Positions 1-13,450 of a stretch of DNA of 64,000 bases are shown in pieces. A model generated the notes under the pieces. The model was given only the letters and a program-made list of their open reading frames with translations. It did not search any database and had not been told where the DNA came from. The stretch is taken from the NCBI GenBank assembly GCA_003342895.1, contig PTFA01000082.1, positions 2,290,793 to 2,354,792 on the forward strand, written 5' to 3'. Positions within the stretch are counted from its first letter, which is position 1, and the number at the start of each line of letters is the position of its first letter. Origin of the DNA: Casuarius casuarius. Taxonomy: Eukaryota; Chordata; Aves; Casuariiformes; Casuariidae. The position numbers and the translations under genes were made by a program.

Positions 1-3000
1 AGACCTCTTTCTCAAAAACTGCCAGCCCCTTCGGCCTGACTTGAGGGTCCCATCAGAAGAACGTCTGTGAAGAGAATAGGTGCCAGACCGTACTTCTCTC
101 TCTCTCCACCGCTCTCTGCCTGCCCTATGGGACAAAGCCTTCGGGAGTCTGCCTATGGATGCAGCAGGTTTCATGCGCGCTACCACTGGCTGTATAAAAG
201 AGCAGCATGTTGCAGCAGAAGCTCTGACTAGATCATGGTGCCAACAGTGCACTCACAAGGGTGGCTGCAATATTAAGGGATCCAAAAAAAGCCTTTTAAA
301 AGTGTCACTGCTACCCACCAGGGGACAGCAGGAGGTGCACAGCAGTGGTCTGTGTGTCACTCACAGCAGGGACTGCCAGCACAACGGCTTCTGTTTTCAC
401 TGCCTGTTCAGTATTATTTGTTTTATGTTGATACTGTTGACGCATTTAAAGAGATTATATATTTTTCCCATGGTGTAAACAAAATGACTTGCATTTTGCA
501 AGGAGAGTAATGGTAATGAGAAGTCAGGCTTCGAGGGGGAATAATGGTAAGGTTGATGGCAAGGAGAAATAAATCTCGTATCCTTAACTTGGTCTGAGCT
601 GACTGTCCTTTCTTTAAATAAATTAATAAAGTCAAGTCCACATGTTCTAACCTTATGGGGGGCAGGGGGAAGAGGGAACGGGCTGTGATCTCACTGTGAG
701 CAACATTTTTAGTAGCTGATCTCTTACCATCAGCTTGAAACCAGCTTCAAACAAGGCATGAGTTTGGTGGTTCTCCCAGGGCTGATGTCAAACCTTTACC
801 CACCACCTCCCTTTTTCTTCCCTTGCCTTGAAGCAGCCCAGGGTTAGACATGAGCACAGAGATGAAGGGTGATGTAAGAAGTCCTGTGAAGCCAGCCAGG
901 TTTCAAAGGTCACTTTGGGAGCAGCTCTGGCCCTTCACCCCCTACCTCCCACATCACTCCCCGCCCCCTGCTCAAGCCCATTGCAGATGAAATAGGTTGA
1001 TATGGGAAGAGGGAATCATGTTATTAATAACCCTAAATTGCAGCTCCCTGGAAGGTGCTGAGCATTCGTTTGTCCTTTGTTCCCAGGGGACAACATACTG
1101 TACATTGCAGCCATTCGTTGTTTGGGTTTTATTTTCCCACCCAAATACAGAACAGTGACAGCTGAGCCGCTGTATGAGAATAGCATTAAAATGTGTAATG
1201 CACCATAAATAAACAGAAGTAGACAGCCAGGAAGCTGTGGTAATCACTGCTTTGATGTAGCATGAATTATGATGTGTGTATATATGTGAGTGAGTGTGTG
1301 TGTGTGTGTGGTGGTGGGGTTTCAGGGCTTCATGTTTCTGGCTGTGCTTGTTTTGACTCAGCTGCTGTTGCTCTGGGAAGAGAGCGAATCCAGTCTACCA
1401 TTTACATATCTCCACCTTCTCAGTGACAGCTGTTGTCCCTTGACTCAGAGGAAAGAGATCTCAACCTCTGCCTCCTGTTCCCTTGGAGTCCCTTCCTCCT
1501 CCTCCCATGCCCTCTGCCCCACCGCAGAAATGCTGAAGCAGGAGTCCTGGCCTTCTCCCAGGAACGGGGTCAAGACATCCCTCCTGCCACCTAGGAAGGA
1601 TTCCTGTAAAACTGTCCAGGCTTCACCATGACCTTCCAGACATAGCTGATTTATGTTTCTTGGGTTTCATCTACACCAGGCTTTTTTTTTTTTTTCTCCC
1701 TACTGACTTCACACTGCTACCAGAATAGTAAAATCGGCAATGGACACATTAAAGTAGGCAAGTGAGGTTATTAACAACACGGCATCATGTTTCACTAACA
1801 GTATTAAAAATGTAGATGGCTGTTGGTGTCTAGCGCTCTGGGACCTTTAAGATACCCATGCTAGGAGGAAAGAGAAGAAAGTCAGTAGAAAAAATCTAGC
1901 GTGGATATCTCCTTGTTGATTATCTTCTAGTGGCATCCCAGGGACTCCTTTACCTGGCACAGCAAGATGCTTGTTTGGAATAATCTCCTGCCTGCCCCTG
2001 ATACGGCAGCAAGACAGCTTATTAAAACAGTGTTGCATCTTTTTTGTGCTCTTTGCATTAACGTTTTACCTGGAGCCAACAGTCTCCCTTTGAAAAACTT
2101 GTTTGGTCTGAATAGCCACAAATGAGTCTAAAAGTGCTTAAGTGCTGCTTGGGTTCAATGAATTCTCTGACCTTATGATAATTTAGGTGTCACAGGGCAC
2201 CAATAAATGCCAAAAACTGTCTTACAGTCTGTAACTAGCAGCATAACCACTGCAGAGCACCGTGGTGCTCAACCCACCTGCAAGGTCCATTAATGAACTG
2301 TGAGCAATAAAGTGCTCTAGATCCATGTCCATAAACGCCCTCTTGTGGCTCCCTGGCCTGGAGAAGGGTCCCTTTTATTTCAGCTGCTGATTAACCGATT
2401 TGTCTTATTCAGCTCCGGGTTCTTCTCTAAACCCCGGAGTTAAAACATCACTAAATGGTTCATTCTTCTAATACAAGAGACATCGTTTACTAACTGGGGG
2501 GGACACAGAGAAAGTGCAGGGCTGTGCTGCTTGGCTCTATTTACAAGCAGTTATCTCAAAAAAGGGAAAAGGTTTAAGAATCCAGAACCTGGAGCAGTTA
2601 AACATTTACAAATTTTTCATTCAACTCAATCAAGCCTGACTGACTTAGATAGTCATAATTAACTACTGAGACTGGGTAAAGATTTCTTGAAACTGTGATA
2701 TATCGACATAACCAAAGGCCAAGCACAAAGTATCCAATCGAAGGAATGATTTTAACTAGACAGTTTCAATGGGAATTTGATGCCTAAATATCTGTGAGCA
2801 TCTGGAGCTATATTTTTCCTGTTGTTGTTGTCACTTAAGCCAGTTACTCTTTATTTTATTATCATTTGTAGCAAAGAAGGAAGTTTGTGCAGTGGAGTCT
2901 TTCTACAGATAGGGACTGCAATGCATAAAAGCGGCAGGTAGCTCTGCCATTTCTCTCCCAAGGAATAATGATATACTTTGGTGGAGCTGAGCCTGGAGTT

Positions 3001-6000
3001 AAGGGTGTAACTAATCTCTTCCCTGCTCAGCATGGAATTGAAGGATGTGCTTAACTTTATTCACAAGCTTTAAAAAGTTTGTCAAACAGGCAACATCTTG
3101 CTACTGTGTGACATAGCTGCACACTAAGGGATGCATCAGAAAACATTGTCACAGCGTACATATATTACCACACACGGTAATTACTCAAACTGCAAGACAA
3201 TTATCATTCCAATACTGAAATAGCTGACTTGCACTTGCTTCACAAATGCCAGAAACACCTTCCTCATTCAGACCTAACAGGCCTAATTCTCTATTATATT
3301 GTAGCTCCATTGCCCTCCAGCAACATAAAAGGCCTAGAGAGGCCAGAAATAGCCTCTGGGGAACAATCTCCGACAGAAGATGCTCATCCGGACCATCTGT
3401 TGGCATACCACTGCGTCTCAGCNCTGGCTCACTCCACCTGGCTCACAGACCTCCACCCAGGGCCCTTGTTGGGAAAGGGCTATGTGTTTGAGACATGCGA
3501 GCAGAAAGCACTGCATATCAGTTACCCCGCAGCAGCATGTGGTCCTAGGGGCTAAATTAAGTCAATACAGGACACAACAGAAAATCATGAAGTACCCCTT
3601 ACCTCTCTGACTCCTAGCCCCCAAACCTCCTCTCCCTTTGCTCGCTGACTGTCTCCCTGCAGCCTGTATGGCCTGGCAGAAAGAGAAACTAAAACTCTTC
3701 TGGAAGCAGAGCCTCAGGCTCTATCCCACACTTGGCTCCTCATGATTTCCTGATTTCTCTGGGCTGCATCCTGTGCCAGCTTCAGTATCCATCCTAAAAA
3801 CCGGGGCTGTGTTTGGGACACATGAAAATGCCCACTTCCTGGCAGTGAGGAAGCAATTAATGCCTCCCAGACCACACTCTGGATTTCTCCCTAAAATCCT
3901 GCTTTCACACACCCAAAAGGTTTGCCTGCACATAGCAATTTGTTTGACAGTTTGTTGTCTTTAGGGAACTAAAATATCCCTCATTTAAGAGATTCGCCTG
4001 CATTCCCTTTAATCACTAGCAGAGCTTAAAGAAGAAAGTAGATTTATTCCAGGAAAACAAAAGGTTCAGGTCTGGATTATGGAGCTGACAAAGGAGTCAT
4101 AAAAGAGAAGACCAGAAAAAGGTAATGGAGTTGTAGATTACACTGAATAATTCTTCCTTACCTATTCTGTATGAGAGAGTAGCTCAGAATACTTACCTTT
4201 CTTCTCCACGCTCCTGCCTTGTCTTGCAGAACTAAAACCTGTCACAAGATTACCTGTAAAGATTCAAAGATCACCTTTTGCTCTTTGTAGAGACCAGACT
4301 TGATATATTAATAATACAAAATGGCAGTGTGGCTTCTGCCAAATCACCTACCCTTTTTGTTAGCTTTAGAGGCTCAAGCCATCCAACAAGAACATGAATA
4401 TTTTTAACACCATTTATTGATTAGAGAATAAAGTAAGTATTAAACAGCAAAAAAAAAAGGGGATTCTGCAACGCAAGAGTTATTCAACAATGCAAGCCTA
4501 ACTACATCAAATTACTCTGCTAATTTATATAAGTGAAGCATACTTACACCAGGCCAAATGTCAGTAGGTCTAGACTCCTGAGACTTTCTGATTTCTTTTG
4601 TATTGCAGAAGAAAAATACATTTTTTTCAAATGAAAAATTATTGACACTTCAGTTCTCCCCAACTAAAGTCAAAGGAAGGTTTGTAATTGTCTTAAGTGA
4701 AGTCAGAATCACACTATTGCAGTCCTATTTTGTGTCATAAAATTGTCAAGCTGCCAGTTTCCTGCTTGCTTGTTAATGGCCTTTTTTATGATGTTTAAAG
4801 CACATAAATTATTCGTATAGTGACTTATTCTACTTTGCAATTAATTGCAGTCTTTTGAATATATTTTATCCTACACTAAGGTTTTATTTTGCATGCTGAG
4901 GTCATTATACTTTCATTTTTATGGTGTTTGAAAGCTTTGCATTTGTCCAAAAGATGTAAGCATGCCAGTAAATGATTGGATGCAAGTTCAGTGTTCTGCT
5001 TTCATCAGTCTATACCATTCAGTCAGTGACTTTGTTGAGTAGAGGTTTACATTTTAAGGCTTTCCTTTATTATTTGGTAAAGCTCCTGACACATTATTGC
5101 TAGGATTTCAGGTAAATCCAGTATTACAGCGCTCTACATTTTTACTCTGTATTTGCTTTGTTTTTGNTTTTTTTTNATCTTCAAGGAATAACAAGAATGA
5201 AATGTGCATATAAAACCATGGTANATCATAAAACATATCACATTTACATGAAGATAATACTAGCATGAAAATATGAGTAGTTATAAATCCATCTCCAAGA
5301 AAAATGGCTATATTTCTCTGCATTCATCCAGCTGTTCATTTAATGGAAAGATACTTTCTTTAAATTGGCGAAGTTTTAAGGTCATGTATCTGGTTCTAAT
5401 GGCTCAGTCTTTGAAGGACCATTCTTCTAGTTTGTAAACTAGCTCTCGACATAAAGTTCTTTCTCCTGTTTGTGTGCATGAGGATGAAATTTGATTCATA
5501 CAGAGCTAAAACAAGGCTTATATGCTTTTGCCACTGAAGATGTGTTCTCACAGTCTTAAGAAGCTGTATGCTCCTGAGGTGCATTAATGTGTGAGCCAGG
5601 TCCACAGAAATTACCTAAGCAGCCAAAACTGGAGATTTTTGGTATCCGTCTGTTCCTTGTATTTTGAGGTCTTCAGCAGATTCCTGACCTTCTCAGAAGC
5701 TTGGCCATGTTTACCATGCACACCAAAAAACTAGAAAAACATCTAAAATAAGATGTGTTGCTCCTTGAGTAACTAACTGCCAATAATGCATGGACAGAAA
5801 CATAGCCTCTTAGGGATCTTCAGTTTGGGATACATGTACTAGAGGTCCTGTGGAAGGGCAGGAGAGAGATACTGTCTTACCTATTATGCCATTATCAACG
5901 GAATTACATTCTTGTTTAAAGGCTCCACTGTACAAAAAGCCGCACCTACACCTAGCCAAAGAGAGCTCATCTGGAAAAGCTGAAAGTTTAAACTGTAGAT

Positions 6001-6224
6001 TTTTAACCTTTCACTATTTGAGGCCCTTGTAAAAAATCCCACTTTCACCAATATCAGTTTACTGACAAAATGCTTGCTTTCCCTTAGCCATCATTCACCA
6101 CCCCTGAGGGATTCACCACCACCTGTAGATCTCCCTGAGCCTACAAAACATGGTTTGAAAACCCCAAGCCAAAACGAAAGCAGAAGGAGTGCAAGGAAGT
6201 GAAGTGTGGAAACATTTCCTGATT
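1..6224. other. Non-coding region, no gene seen
   Basis: I see no supported gene in this stretch. The longest frame, 132 codons at 80-478 (+), has unremarkable composition and is about the length expected by chance in 64 kb of AT-rich DNA. An exon-like piece after a good acceptor at 386-406 has no convincing donor. There is a T run at about 1,681-1,696 and an A run near 4,450. Isolated N calls occur at about 3,423, 5,167, 5,176 and 5,224. Confidence 0.6.
1271..1316. repeat. TG-rich simple repeat
   Basis: An alternating purine-pyrimidine tract begins with GTGTGTATATATGTGAG and continues as about nine uninterrupted TG units, ending in GGTGGTGGGG. This is an ordinary dinucleotide microsatellite of the kind common in vertebrate DNA. 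The TATATA interruption suggests it is old and partly degraded. Confidence 0.85.
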
Positions 6225-6315
6225 TGCTAAGTCACCAGAGAATCTGTGTGACAGCTCAGGGCTGAACCCAGATCTTTCAAGTCTCAGNCTGTGCTTTAAA
6301 AACAACTTTGCCCTC
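6225..6315 (-). mobile_element. MIR-type SINE fragment
   Basis: Read on the + strand, this segment has the order of words typical of a reverse-complement MIR: a stretch about loss of a transcript tail (CTAAGTCACCAGAG), then GGGCTGAACCCAGATC, then TCTCAGNCTGTGCTTTAAAA. GCTGAACCCAGA corresponds to the internal tRNA-derived part of MIR. The copy is diverged, lacks clear ends and contains one N. The assignment rests on remembered family structure, not on an alignment. Confidence 0.6.
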
Positions 6316-8739
6316 AACTTCCAGGAAATATGTAACTAGATAGTACCTTCTGGATGCTTCATTTAGGGTCTGTGGAAAGAGTTTCTCAATGATAATCATC
6401 TCGAAAAGAAACCTTCCAACAAAACACGATTATATGTTACTCAGATGTGGACTAATTTTATTAATTCCTACACACATTTCACTCTCTGGTCAATATGACC
6501 CAAAAGTAATGACATGCAAAATAGAATATCATTAATTATGTTAGTCTGAGCGTGGTTAATCTGGTCATGAGTATATATCAGTATTATCTAAAGAGTTAAT
6601 ACTGATGTGGATGGTATGGACGGGAAAACAGTCCTTGTCCTAGCTGTTGATGTCCTACTATAATCGAACTACAGCATTCGGGTTTAAACTTCATAAACAG
6701 TGCAGGAGTTTTCTCAGTATTTTTTATAATAAATATCAATGAGTGACAATTTACCCCCACGTAAGTGAGATCAGTATTTACTCAATGAACACATTTCTAT
6801 TTAGTAGTTTTTAAATGCATACATAAATTAATAGATCAGCTTGTTAACAACTCTGAAAAATAATTACTTTGTTGATGTAAATTGTTACTCAGCAGGAAAT
6901 TCGGGTCTGCAAAATAACTGCACAGTTTCAGTTGCTGACAGTCACAGTGCCTTAAANCAATTATTTCCACAAGATCCATGATGCAGCTTATAGCTGCTGT
7001 TATTTCATTGAAATATTTTATTATTACTCTGATGGTAACATTTGCTCTTCTTTCATAAAATATCCTATAGAAGGGAACTCATCTCTCGGCCACCAGACAT
7101 GGGAAAATTTGCAAACAGAAACTGTCCTCAGAAGCACCCACTCCTCAAGCCTGTATCATACGGTTAAAATTCAGAGTGATGATAAACTTTGCTGAAAAAT
7201 TCTTGACTCCAAGCTATGGCAGACAGAGAGAGGAATTTCTATATAATAGAGCGAGTTTAGCCATGTGACAGCAACCGAGGTCTGAATGCTGTAGCAAATG
7301 GATGCTCTTTGAGTTATAGAAATTAAAGGTCAGTCATTCAAATACCAGTTATTTTATTTGACTTATGTAATTAGTAGCCATTACAACACATTTCAACTGG
7401 CTAGTTAATATTTATTTACTTTTACTTCATGTCGCTAGAGCAGCACAAAAATCTCAACACACTGATGTGTCTAGCTGTGAAAAGCACCTACACTGTAATC
7501 AGGAGCGTCATTGCAACAAGGGCAAAGGCACCTCTGATGTAGTTAGCCTGGGTACCATTAGCAACAGTACTCCGCAGTATGGGCCTGAGCCCGTAACAGC
7601 TGCCTCAGCATGTACTCAGCAATTCTGGACAGGTTTCTCCATTTATGCTGAATTCATGGTGTCACCCTGTGCTGTTGCTGATATCTATACCTGCTGAAAT
7701 CACACCTCTGCCTTCATGAACATACCCATAGAAACAGAAGTGCACCAACCCTCTCTCTTTAAAACGTTGAGTAAGATTCACAAAACTTGTCTGATGGAGA
7801 CCACTGGCTAAGAATGTTCTCTGTCAACAGAAAGGATAAAAAATGGAGGCAGAAATGCAAATGCAAGAGCAGCTTTAGCTGTGCTTTGAGGAGCATAGTG
7901 ACTTGCAGGCTATCCATGTTAGCTCACTCTGTTACCTATCTACTGACANTGCTGTTTTGCAGATCCAGAGGAGCCTTGTTCATGAAGACAGTTCAATTGT
8001 CTTAAATAAGACTGCTTGCATACAATGTGGGGTTTTGTATGATACAGACAGTTAAACTTTAGAAATTGAATTGCTTCTCTGGTCATGTGTCATAGATACA
8101 GTCAAATGTCCATTGGATGAAATAGTGTGAACTCAAGTGCTGCAATTTACTGATGAGAACTTTCTATGAGGATGGAAGGGCAAGGCATACAAGTAGCTTA
8201 TTCTNTGAAAAAACAATTATTTATTATTTGTTCTTTTTTATTTTAGTACCAGGAGAAGATAAGGNGAAATAAATGATTTGGCTCATCTCCCCTTATCACT
8301 GCAATCCTTTCTTGGGTTCACTATTGATATAATTTATGCTTGTTTCTCCATTTACTGCCGTTTGCCTGTATCAGAGTTTAGCCTATACCTTGCTGATTAA
8401 TTCTGATAGCTGAAAATAATACAAGGAGAATGTTTTTAAAGTAAATTATTACACAAAAAAGGTTTGCATAAAAATGAGGAGATTTTTCCATCACCATGAT
8501 GATGTTTGCAAAGTAGCCTAAATTTTCCTTCAAATCAGACACTAGCTTCTTAAATCCCTTCACCTTCACAAATACAAGAACTGGGGTTACCTTTGCTGTC
8601 ACCCCAAAAGACAAATGTATTGGTAAGATAAGATGGAAAAGAAAAGCAGTTTTGATTTGATAATTTCTCACCTCAGTCAAACACAGGTAGAGAAGCAGCT
8701 ACAAAAATGACTTAAAATAAGCTTCCATGCCAAAGTCAC
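6316..8739. other. Non-coding region, no gene seen
   Basis: No coding or repeat signal is convincing here. Short frames at 7,467-7,697 (+), 7,787-8,005 (+) and 8,378-8,680 (-) have low-complexity or unbiased composition and no matching splice signals. Single Ns occur near 6,957, 7,949, 8,205 and 8,266. Confidence 0.55.
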
Positions 8740-8835
8740 ATCTGTGCCCAGTTCTTGAAGGATGATGCTTGAAATGATGGGTGGACATGCTAGTCTCTTC
8801 TGGCCTTAAAAACTTCTGAAATGGAGTCTCTAACA
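8740..8835 (+). mobile_element. Possible CR1-type 3' end remnant
   Basis: The words GATGGGTGGACATGCTAG and CTCTTCTGGCCTTAAAA resemble the short conserved 3' tail of sauropsid CR1 LINEs, where a GGTC/TCTTCTGGCCTTA-like string precedes the terminal octamer repeats. Only about 60 bases match and no upstream ORF2 sequence is visible, so the call is tentative. Confidence 0.35.
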
Positions 8836-10039
8836 TACAGGAAAGTGTAGCTGTCTGTCTTTGAGGCAGCCAGAAGTACAGAAAAGCATGTCAGACTGCA
8901 CCCTTTCAGGGCACATTGAAAGACCTCAAGGGAAGAGTGGTGACGCCCTAATGCAGTTCAGTCAGTGGGAGTATTGCTAACGAGAAGCTCTCAGGGTTCA
9001 AAGTGGCCTATGGAGGCAACACAGAATGAAGCAGTCTTTGGTATTTTGCGAAAATTTCTTTTCCTTGTTCCTGGCAAGAGCGCTGCAGACTGGGGTAACT
9101 GTTTGGTCAGGCTGTGAAGCTTCAAGGTGAATGGCTGTCCTTGGGCACATTTGTGTTCAGTCCTATTTGCATCTGAATTTGAACTGAAAGATCTGGAGAT
9201 ACACCCAAACCTCAGTCTCCCAGCATCAGCCTGGTGGTCAGGCACACAGAGAAGGGAGCCACTGGTGTGGTGTGCGCTGATATGGCCAGCTGCATGGCTG
9301 GGATGAGAAGCCATGTGGCTCCTGTCCTGGGCTGACAGCAAGGACCTCCTGCCAGAGATACTGGCTGGCCACTTCATTTGTCCTGGCAGGCCACAGATTT
9401 GAAGACATTATCCCAAAACAATGGGAGATGGGCTGAGCCAGCTGAAACTTGGCCAGTTCAGGTTATACACCACTTTGCTGCTGCAGAGCTCATTATGAAC
9501 CTTACAGCCCTTTCTGGATCTAGGAGATAAACATGGAAATTCAGTTAAATGTATTGGCTTATTAAGGGTGACTTATCTACTTTCAGGATTTAGTTTACTT
9601 TGGTTGTTCCCCACCACAGATAATTAAGGAAATGAGAGTCATCAGTTTTCTAGATATTAACTGATGCTGCTGTCCCTGTGTCTTAGCTTAATTTTTTAGA
9701 TCAGTAAGTGACTTCCTATTTACAACAACTTTTCCTATTTTTAACTCTTTTTTTTATGGATGAGTTGACAAAAGCACAGGAAAGTGAGTGTGTGTTTCCA
9801 AGGGCAGCACAAAGCAAATTCAAATCTTAGATGACTACCACTAGCACTAAGGTCTTTGGAGTCTGAGGTGCAAACCCTGGCTCCACTGGAGTCAATAAAT
9901 AGTTGCTTCTTGGAGTAGCTAATCTGAAACCTCAAGGAGAAGAAATTTTTGATTTTCTCTAAATCAGTACACAGGTCCTGGATCAAACTATAGATACTTA
10001 ACTCACATCATCACAGCAGGAGAAAACATCAAAAAAGTT
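8836..10039. other. Non-coding region, slightly GC-richer
   Basis: The minus-strand frame at 8,991-9,377 is 128 codons long and lies in a locally GC-richer patch. Its translation is rich in Ser, His and Arg with no recognisable domain, and I see no flanking splice sites, so I do not call it a gene. A copy of the ACTGAAGTCAATGG-type repeat lies at about 9,867-9,900. Confidence 0.5.
9867..9900. repeat. ACTGAAGTCAATGG-family repeat copy
   Basis: The string GCAAACCCTGGCTCCACTGG followed by AGTCAAT matches the wording of the short palindromic repeat seen at 13.0, 22.8 and 55.7 kb. The copy is short and diverged. Confidence 0.4.
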
Positions 10040-11236
10040 CATCGTGGCCATGTGTAAGTTAAAAAGAAAAAGAGGGAAAACTACACAAAAGTGAAGTAGC
10101 TAAAAGAATCAAGCAAAATAGTTGAATGTTTGGAAGGCTGTGCTTTATTAAAATCTGGGAGTCAGTATATCACACCTATTAAAAAAAAGACAAAAATGTA
10201 AAACCAGCAATGGAATAAAGGAGGCTATTAGAAATAACGTATGCATCCATTTGAAAGTGGAAATCCTGCCCAAATAAGGAAAATAAAAGACAGCTTAAAC
10301 TCATCCAAGTTGAATGTAGAACTCTAATGAGGCAAACTAGAAAAGGATTTTGAAAAGCAAGTTCCTAAAGGCATAAAAGTGACTAATAAGAACTTTCTCA
10401 GATACCTCAGCAAAAGGAAGCCTGTTGGAAAGTCAATGGGCTGAGAGATTATTAAGGTGAAAATGGGATACTCCAGGAAGCTAGGGTCATGGCAAGAAAG
10501 CCAAATGAATGATTTGCATCAGTGTTCTCTTCAGAAGAGGTTACAGAGGTTTCCACACTTGAACCATTCTTCACAGAGGACAGGTCTGAAGAACAGTCTC
10601 AAATCAAAGCGTCAACCAAAGAGATTTTCAGAGCAATTCAATAAAAATGAAGAGTAGCAAATCTCAAGGACCAGGTAGCATTCAGCCAAGCATTCTAAAG
10701 AAGCTAAGATATGAGACTGCTAAACTGCTAATTTCTGAAATCAGCCTTGAAAGCAGAGAAACAGAAAGTGGCAAATGTGATGCTATTAAAAAAAAAAGTT
10801 TAAAGAGTAGAGCTGAAAAACTACTGACCAGTAAAATTGATTTCTGTACCAGACAAATTGGTACAGATCATAGAAAATAGAATTGGTAAACACATCATTT
10901 TGTAGAGAGAAAACATGCCTCACAAATCCATTAGCATCCTTTGAAGGAGTTAATGAGAATTAGGCTAAGGGTGTGCTGGCTGATATAGTGGACTTGGGTT
11001 TTTGAAAAGCTATTCACATCACCAAAGGGTCTTAAAGAAATTAAATGGGGATGGGATAAAGGGAGGTCCCCTCACATGGTTTAATACATGATTAGAAGAA
11101 AAGAAACAAAGATTAGGAATAAGTCTCCATTTTACTCAGTGGAGACATGAGGCCTAGTTGAATTCCACGGGGCCCCTGCTGGGAACTGTGCTTTCTTATT
11201 TAGACTTGGTATGGAAAAGGGGATGAAGCCAGGCTA
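10040..11236 (+). mobile_element. CR1 LINE, ORF2 reverse-transcriptase fragment
   Basis: This is a 5'-truncated and internally decayed CR1 non-LTR retrotransposon on the + strand. Landmarks in the correct order include GGAAATCCTGCCCAAATAAG near 10,260, the GGCAAACTAGAAAAGGATTT string near 10,332, AAATGAATGATTTGCATCAG near 10,503, and the RT region beginning CTCAAGGACCAGGTAGCATT near 10,664. The last is the sauropsid CR1 'GGACCAGATGG-CATTCA' landmark. Next come GAAAACATGCCTCACAAATC (10,908), a TGGGATAAAGGGAGGTCCC string (11,051) and a degraded TTATTTAGACTTGGTATGG at the 3' edge. Stop codons and frameshifts interrupt every frame; the frames at 10,457-10,657 and 10,647-10,880 are surviving pieces. 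The copy stops before the C-terminal part and the 3' UTR. It cannot be active. Confidence 0.88.
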
Positions 11237-13009
11237 CGCTGCATATCTGTAGCTTTCATATGTTTTCTTTGGTCAGAAAAACAATGCAATCTGAGTACAG
11301 ATTCAGTACACAGGCCTTTATGACCACCAGATCATTGGCAGGATCATGTAGTTGAGATACTGTGAGTCGGCAAGCAGGCTTGCAGGGAAAGGAAGAAGTG
11401 TTTCTTTCTTAGGTTAGAAGCTGTGATAATGGTGGTCATCAGGGAACATACAACATAGGCCTGAGACTTGACAGAGCTGACAGATATTCCTCATGTATAT
11501 GTCAAGTAAATTAAATGTTAATATTGACCAACACTAGCAAAGACACATGTTGTCTGTGAAGACTGGAGAAAAAAACAAACTGCCAATCTGTAGACCAAGC
11601 TGTTTGAATTATGGTACTACAGTGAGGAACAATATTTTATCAGTGAAATCTCAGATTTTCCCAAATTGCCACACTCAAACAGTTTTATTAACCTCATGTA
11701 TGACTCCAAAGCTCTCTTTTATGGTAAATTTGGCAATCCAAGAAATCCAGGTAAATTTTTTTAGTGTAGATATATGGAGATAGTTGGACTTTAAAAGCTA
11801 ATCATACCCAGTTACATGTAGAAATGTTTATCTTAGCTTTAATTAAAAAGTGAGCCTTTTCAGACACTTCCAGACCTCAGCCTGAGAGCGCCTCAGGGCA
11901 AGGACATCCTCTGTATCAGCAGGTATGCATCTATGTTCTTTCTTCAATATTAAATAACTCTAACATTTCTCCTTTAGAGATGTTATGGTCCCATTGAACA
12001 AGATGTTGTTTTAAAATGTATCTTTCAAATAAATTACACTATAACTGTTGCATACAATGATCATAACTCTTCACTAAGAATCTGTTCACAAAGTGTATTG
12101 ATGATACTTTGGGCTGTATTTCTAAGTCTTTTGCTTGCTTAACAGCTATTTTGGGGCATGGTGGTTAGCATGATTATGTATTTTGTACTTCCGAGTGGAC
12201 ACACAACAATCTAACAGCAAGGCTCTTTCAGTGGAACCAGGTATAAATAACAGGTAAATAAACCTTTGTACGCTTCGGTATAGGTTACTTACAGTAACAT
12301 CCGCTCATACCCATTGTGTTTTTTGTGGGGTGGTGGAGAACACGGCAGGTACTGCATACCTGCTTTGGGTAATCTGCCCAGGCAAACTCCTGTAAGGGGA
12401 AATAATGATTGATAAAAGTGAAATTAGTGATATACAGCACAAAACTGTCATGATAGCTATAAAAATCTTCTCTCCCGCTCTTACACAAGCTAATGAAATT
12501 GGTGAAATTAATGACTCCCTGGCACCTTTTAGGAGGACCTGATTGGCTTTTTTCCTTTAGGATGGGGTTTTTTCCATCACTTTGTTTCATTTTCAGGTGT
12601 TTCTGAAAAACAACTCCCCTCAGACTAGACACACCCAGATAAAACACCTCAAATCCATAGTAATTTTTTAAAATCATGCCCACAGAAATACCAAATACAC
12701 TGCCCAAATAAATCAGTGGGAGCCAAATCTGAAACTTCTGGAAGACCAGCTCTATCTAGCACGTATGTAGTAAGTATCCATAGTAAGTATTCTACCAATA
12801 TGCCTTTTTAAGGCTCAGGGCAAAGAGTTTCACAGTTGCAGCTCCTTGAGAGGAAGAAGGTCTCGTCCCAGTATTGTGCTCCAAGAAGTGCTTCACAGAT
12901 GCAGTAGTGCAGCTACATGGATAGTACCCCTTTGGGAGAAAGTTATGTATGCATTGTTGAATGACAACAACAGTTTGGTTGAGTTTCTTTACTGCTGTCC
13001 AGATACTCA
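11237..13009. other. Non-coding region, no gene seen
   Basis: A 140-codon minus-strand frame at 12,285-12,707 is the longest here. It has no recognisable domain, its length is within chance expectation, and the opposite strand is equally featureless. Potential donors CCAG|GTAAAT at about 11,750 and ACAG|GTAAAT at about 12,252 lack convincing partner acceptors. Confidence 0.5.
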
Positions 13010-13014
13010 CTTAG

Positions 13015-13056
13015 TATAAATCAGGAGGACCCCACTGATTTCAGTGAAACTGTTCC
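13015..13056. repeat. ACTGAAGTCAATGG-family repeat copy
   Basis: The string AAATCAGGAGGACCCCACTG, followed by ATTTCAGTGAAACTGTTCC, carries the inverted words CCACTGA and TCAGTG in an imperfect hairpin. It matches an abundant unclassified short repeat that I associate with turtle and crocodilian DNA (AAATCAGGAGTAACTCCACT type). Confidence 0.55.
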
Positions 13057-13398
13057 AATGTATGTTGCTTACAGTTTGGCTCATCTTGTACCATAGGCAG
13101 CATACTTGTGTGGCTGCTGTTTGGCACTGTCTTGTGCTTTGTGTAATGACAGGCAGTGGCATCAGAGTACTCCAAGTCATGGCTATGACAAATCTGTCCT
13201 CATCAATTGATGTGAACAGGGCTATATCAGGTCACACCATCTGAAATGTGGAGTTAATGGGTGCAAGGCAGTGCCATACTGATCTGACGATGGTTTATAT
13301 TGATGTCGAACAGTTATCAATAAGGACACAAGTGCATGGAGATAGAAAGCCTGGAACATCCACCTGGGTTTTTCTTTTACTTATCCTCATTTTGCACA

Positions 13399-13450
13399 GG
13401 TTCAGTGAAATGGCTTGCATTTGCAGGGATACCGGGTGAGAATTAGGTCA
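13399..13450. repeat. ACTGAAGTCAATGG-family repeat copy
   Basis: TTCAGTGAAATGGCTTGCAT and GGGTGAGAATTAGGTCAAG follow the word order of the same low-copy repeat. The stretch is preceded by a strong pyrimidine tract and followed by GTGAGA, so it mimics a 36-base exon. The repeat explanation is preferred. Confidence 0.4.

Noticed and set aside
4390..4434. Strong donor AAA|GTAAGT at 4,431
   Set aside because: All three frames before it have stop codons within about 20 bases, so no coding exon can end here.
13399..13435. 36-base micro-exon between a strong acceptor and GTGAGA
   Set aside because: The segment matches the low-copy palindromic repeat, and a 36-base exon has too little information.
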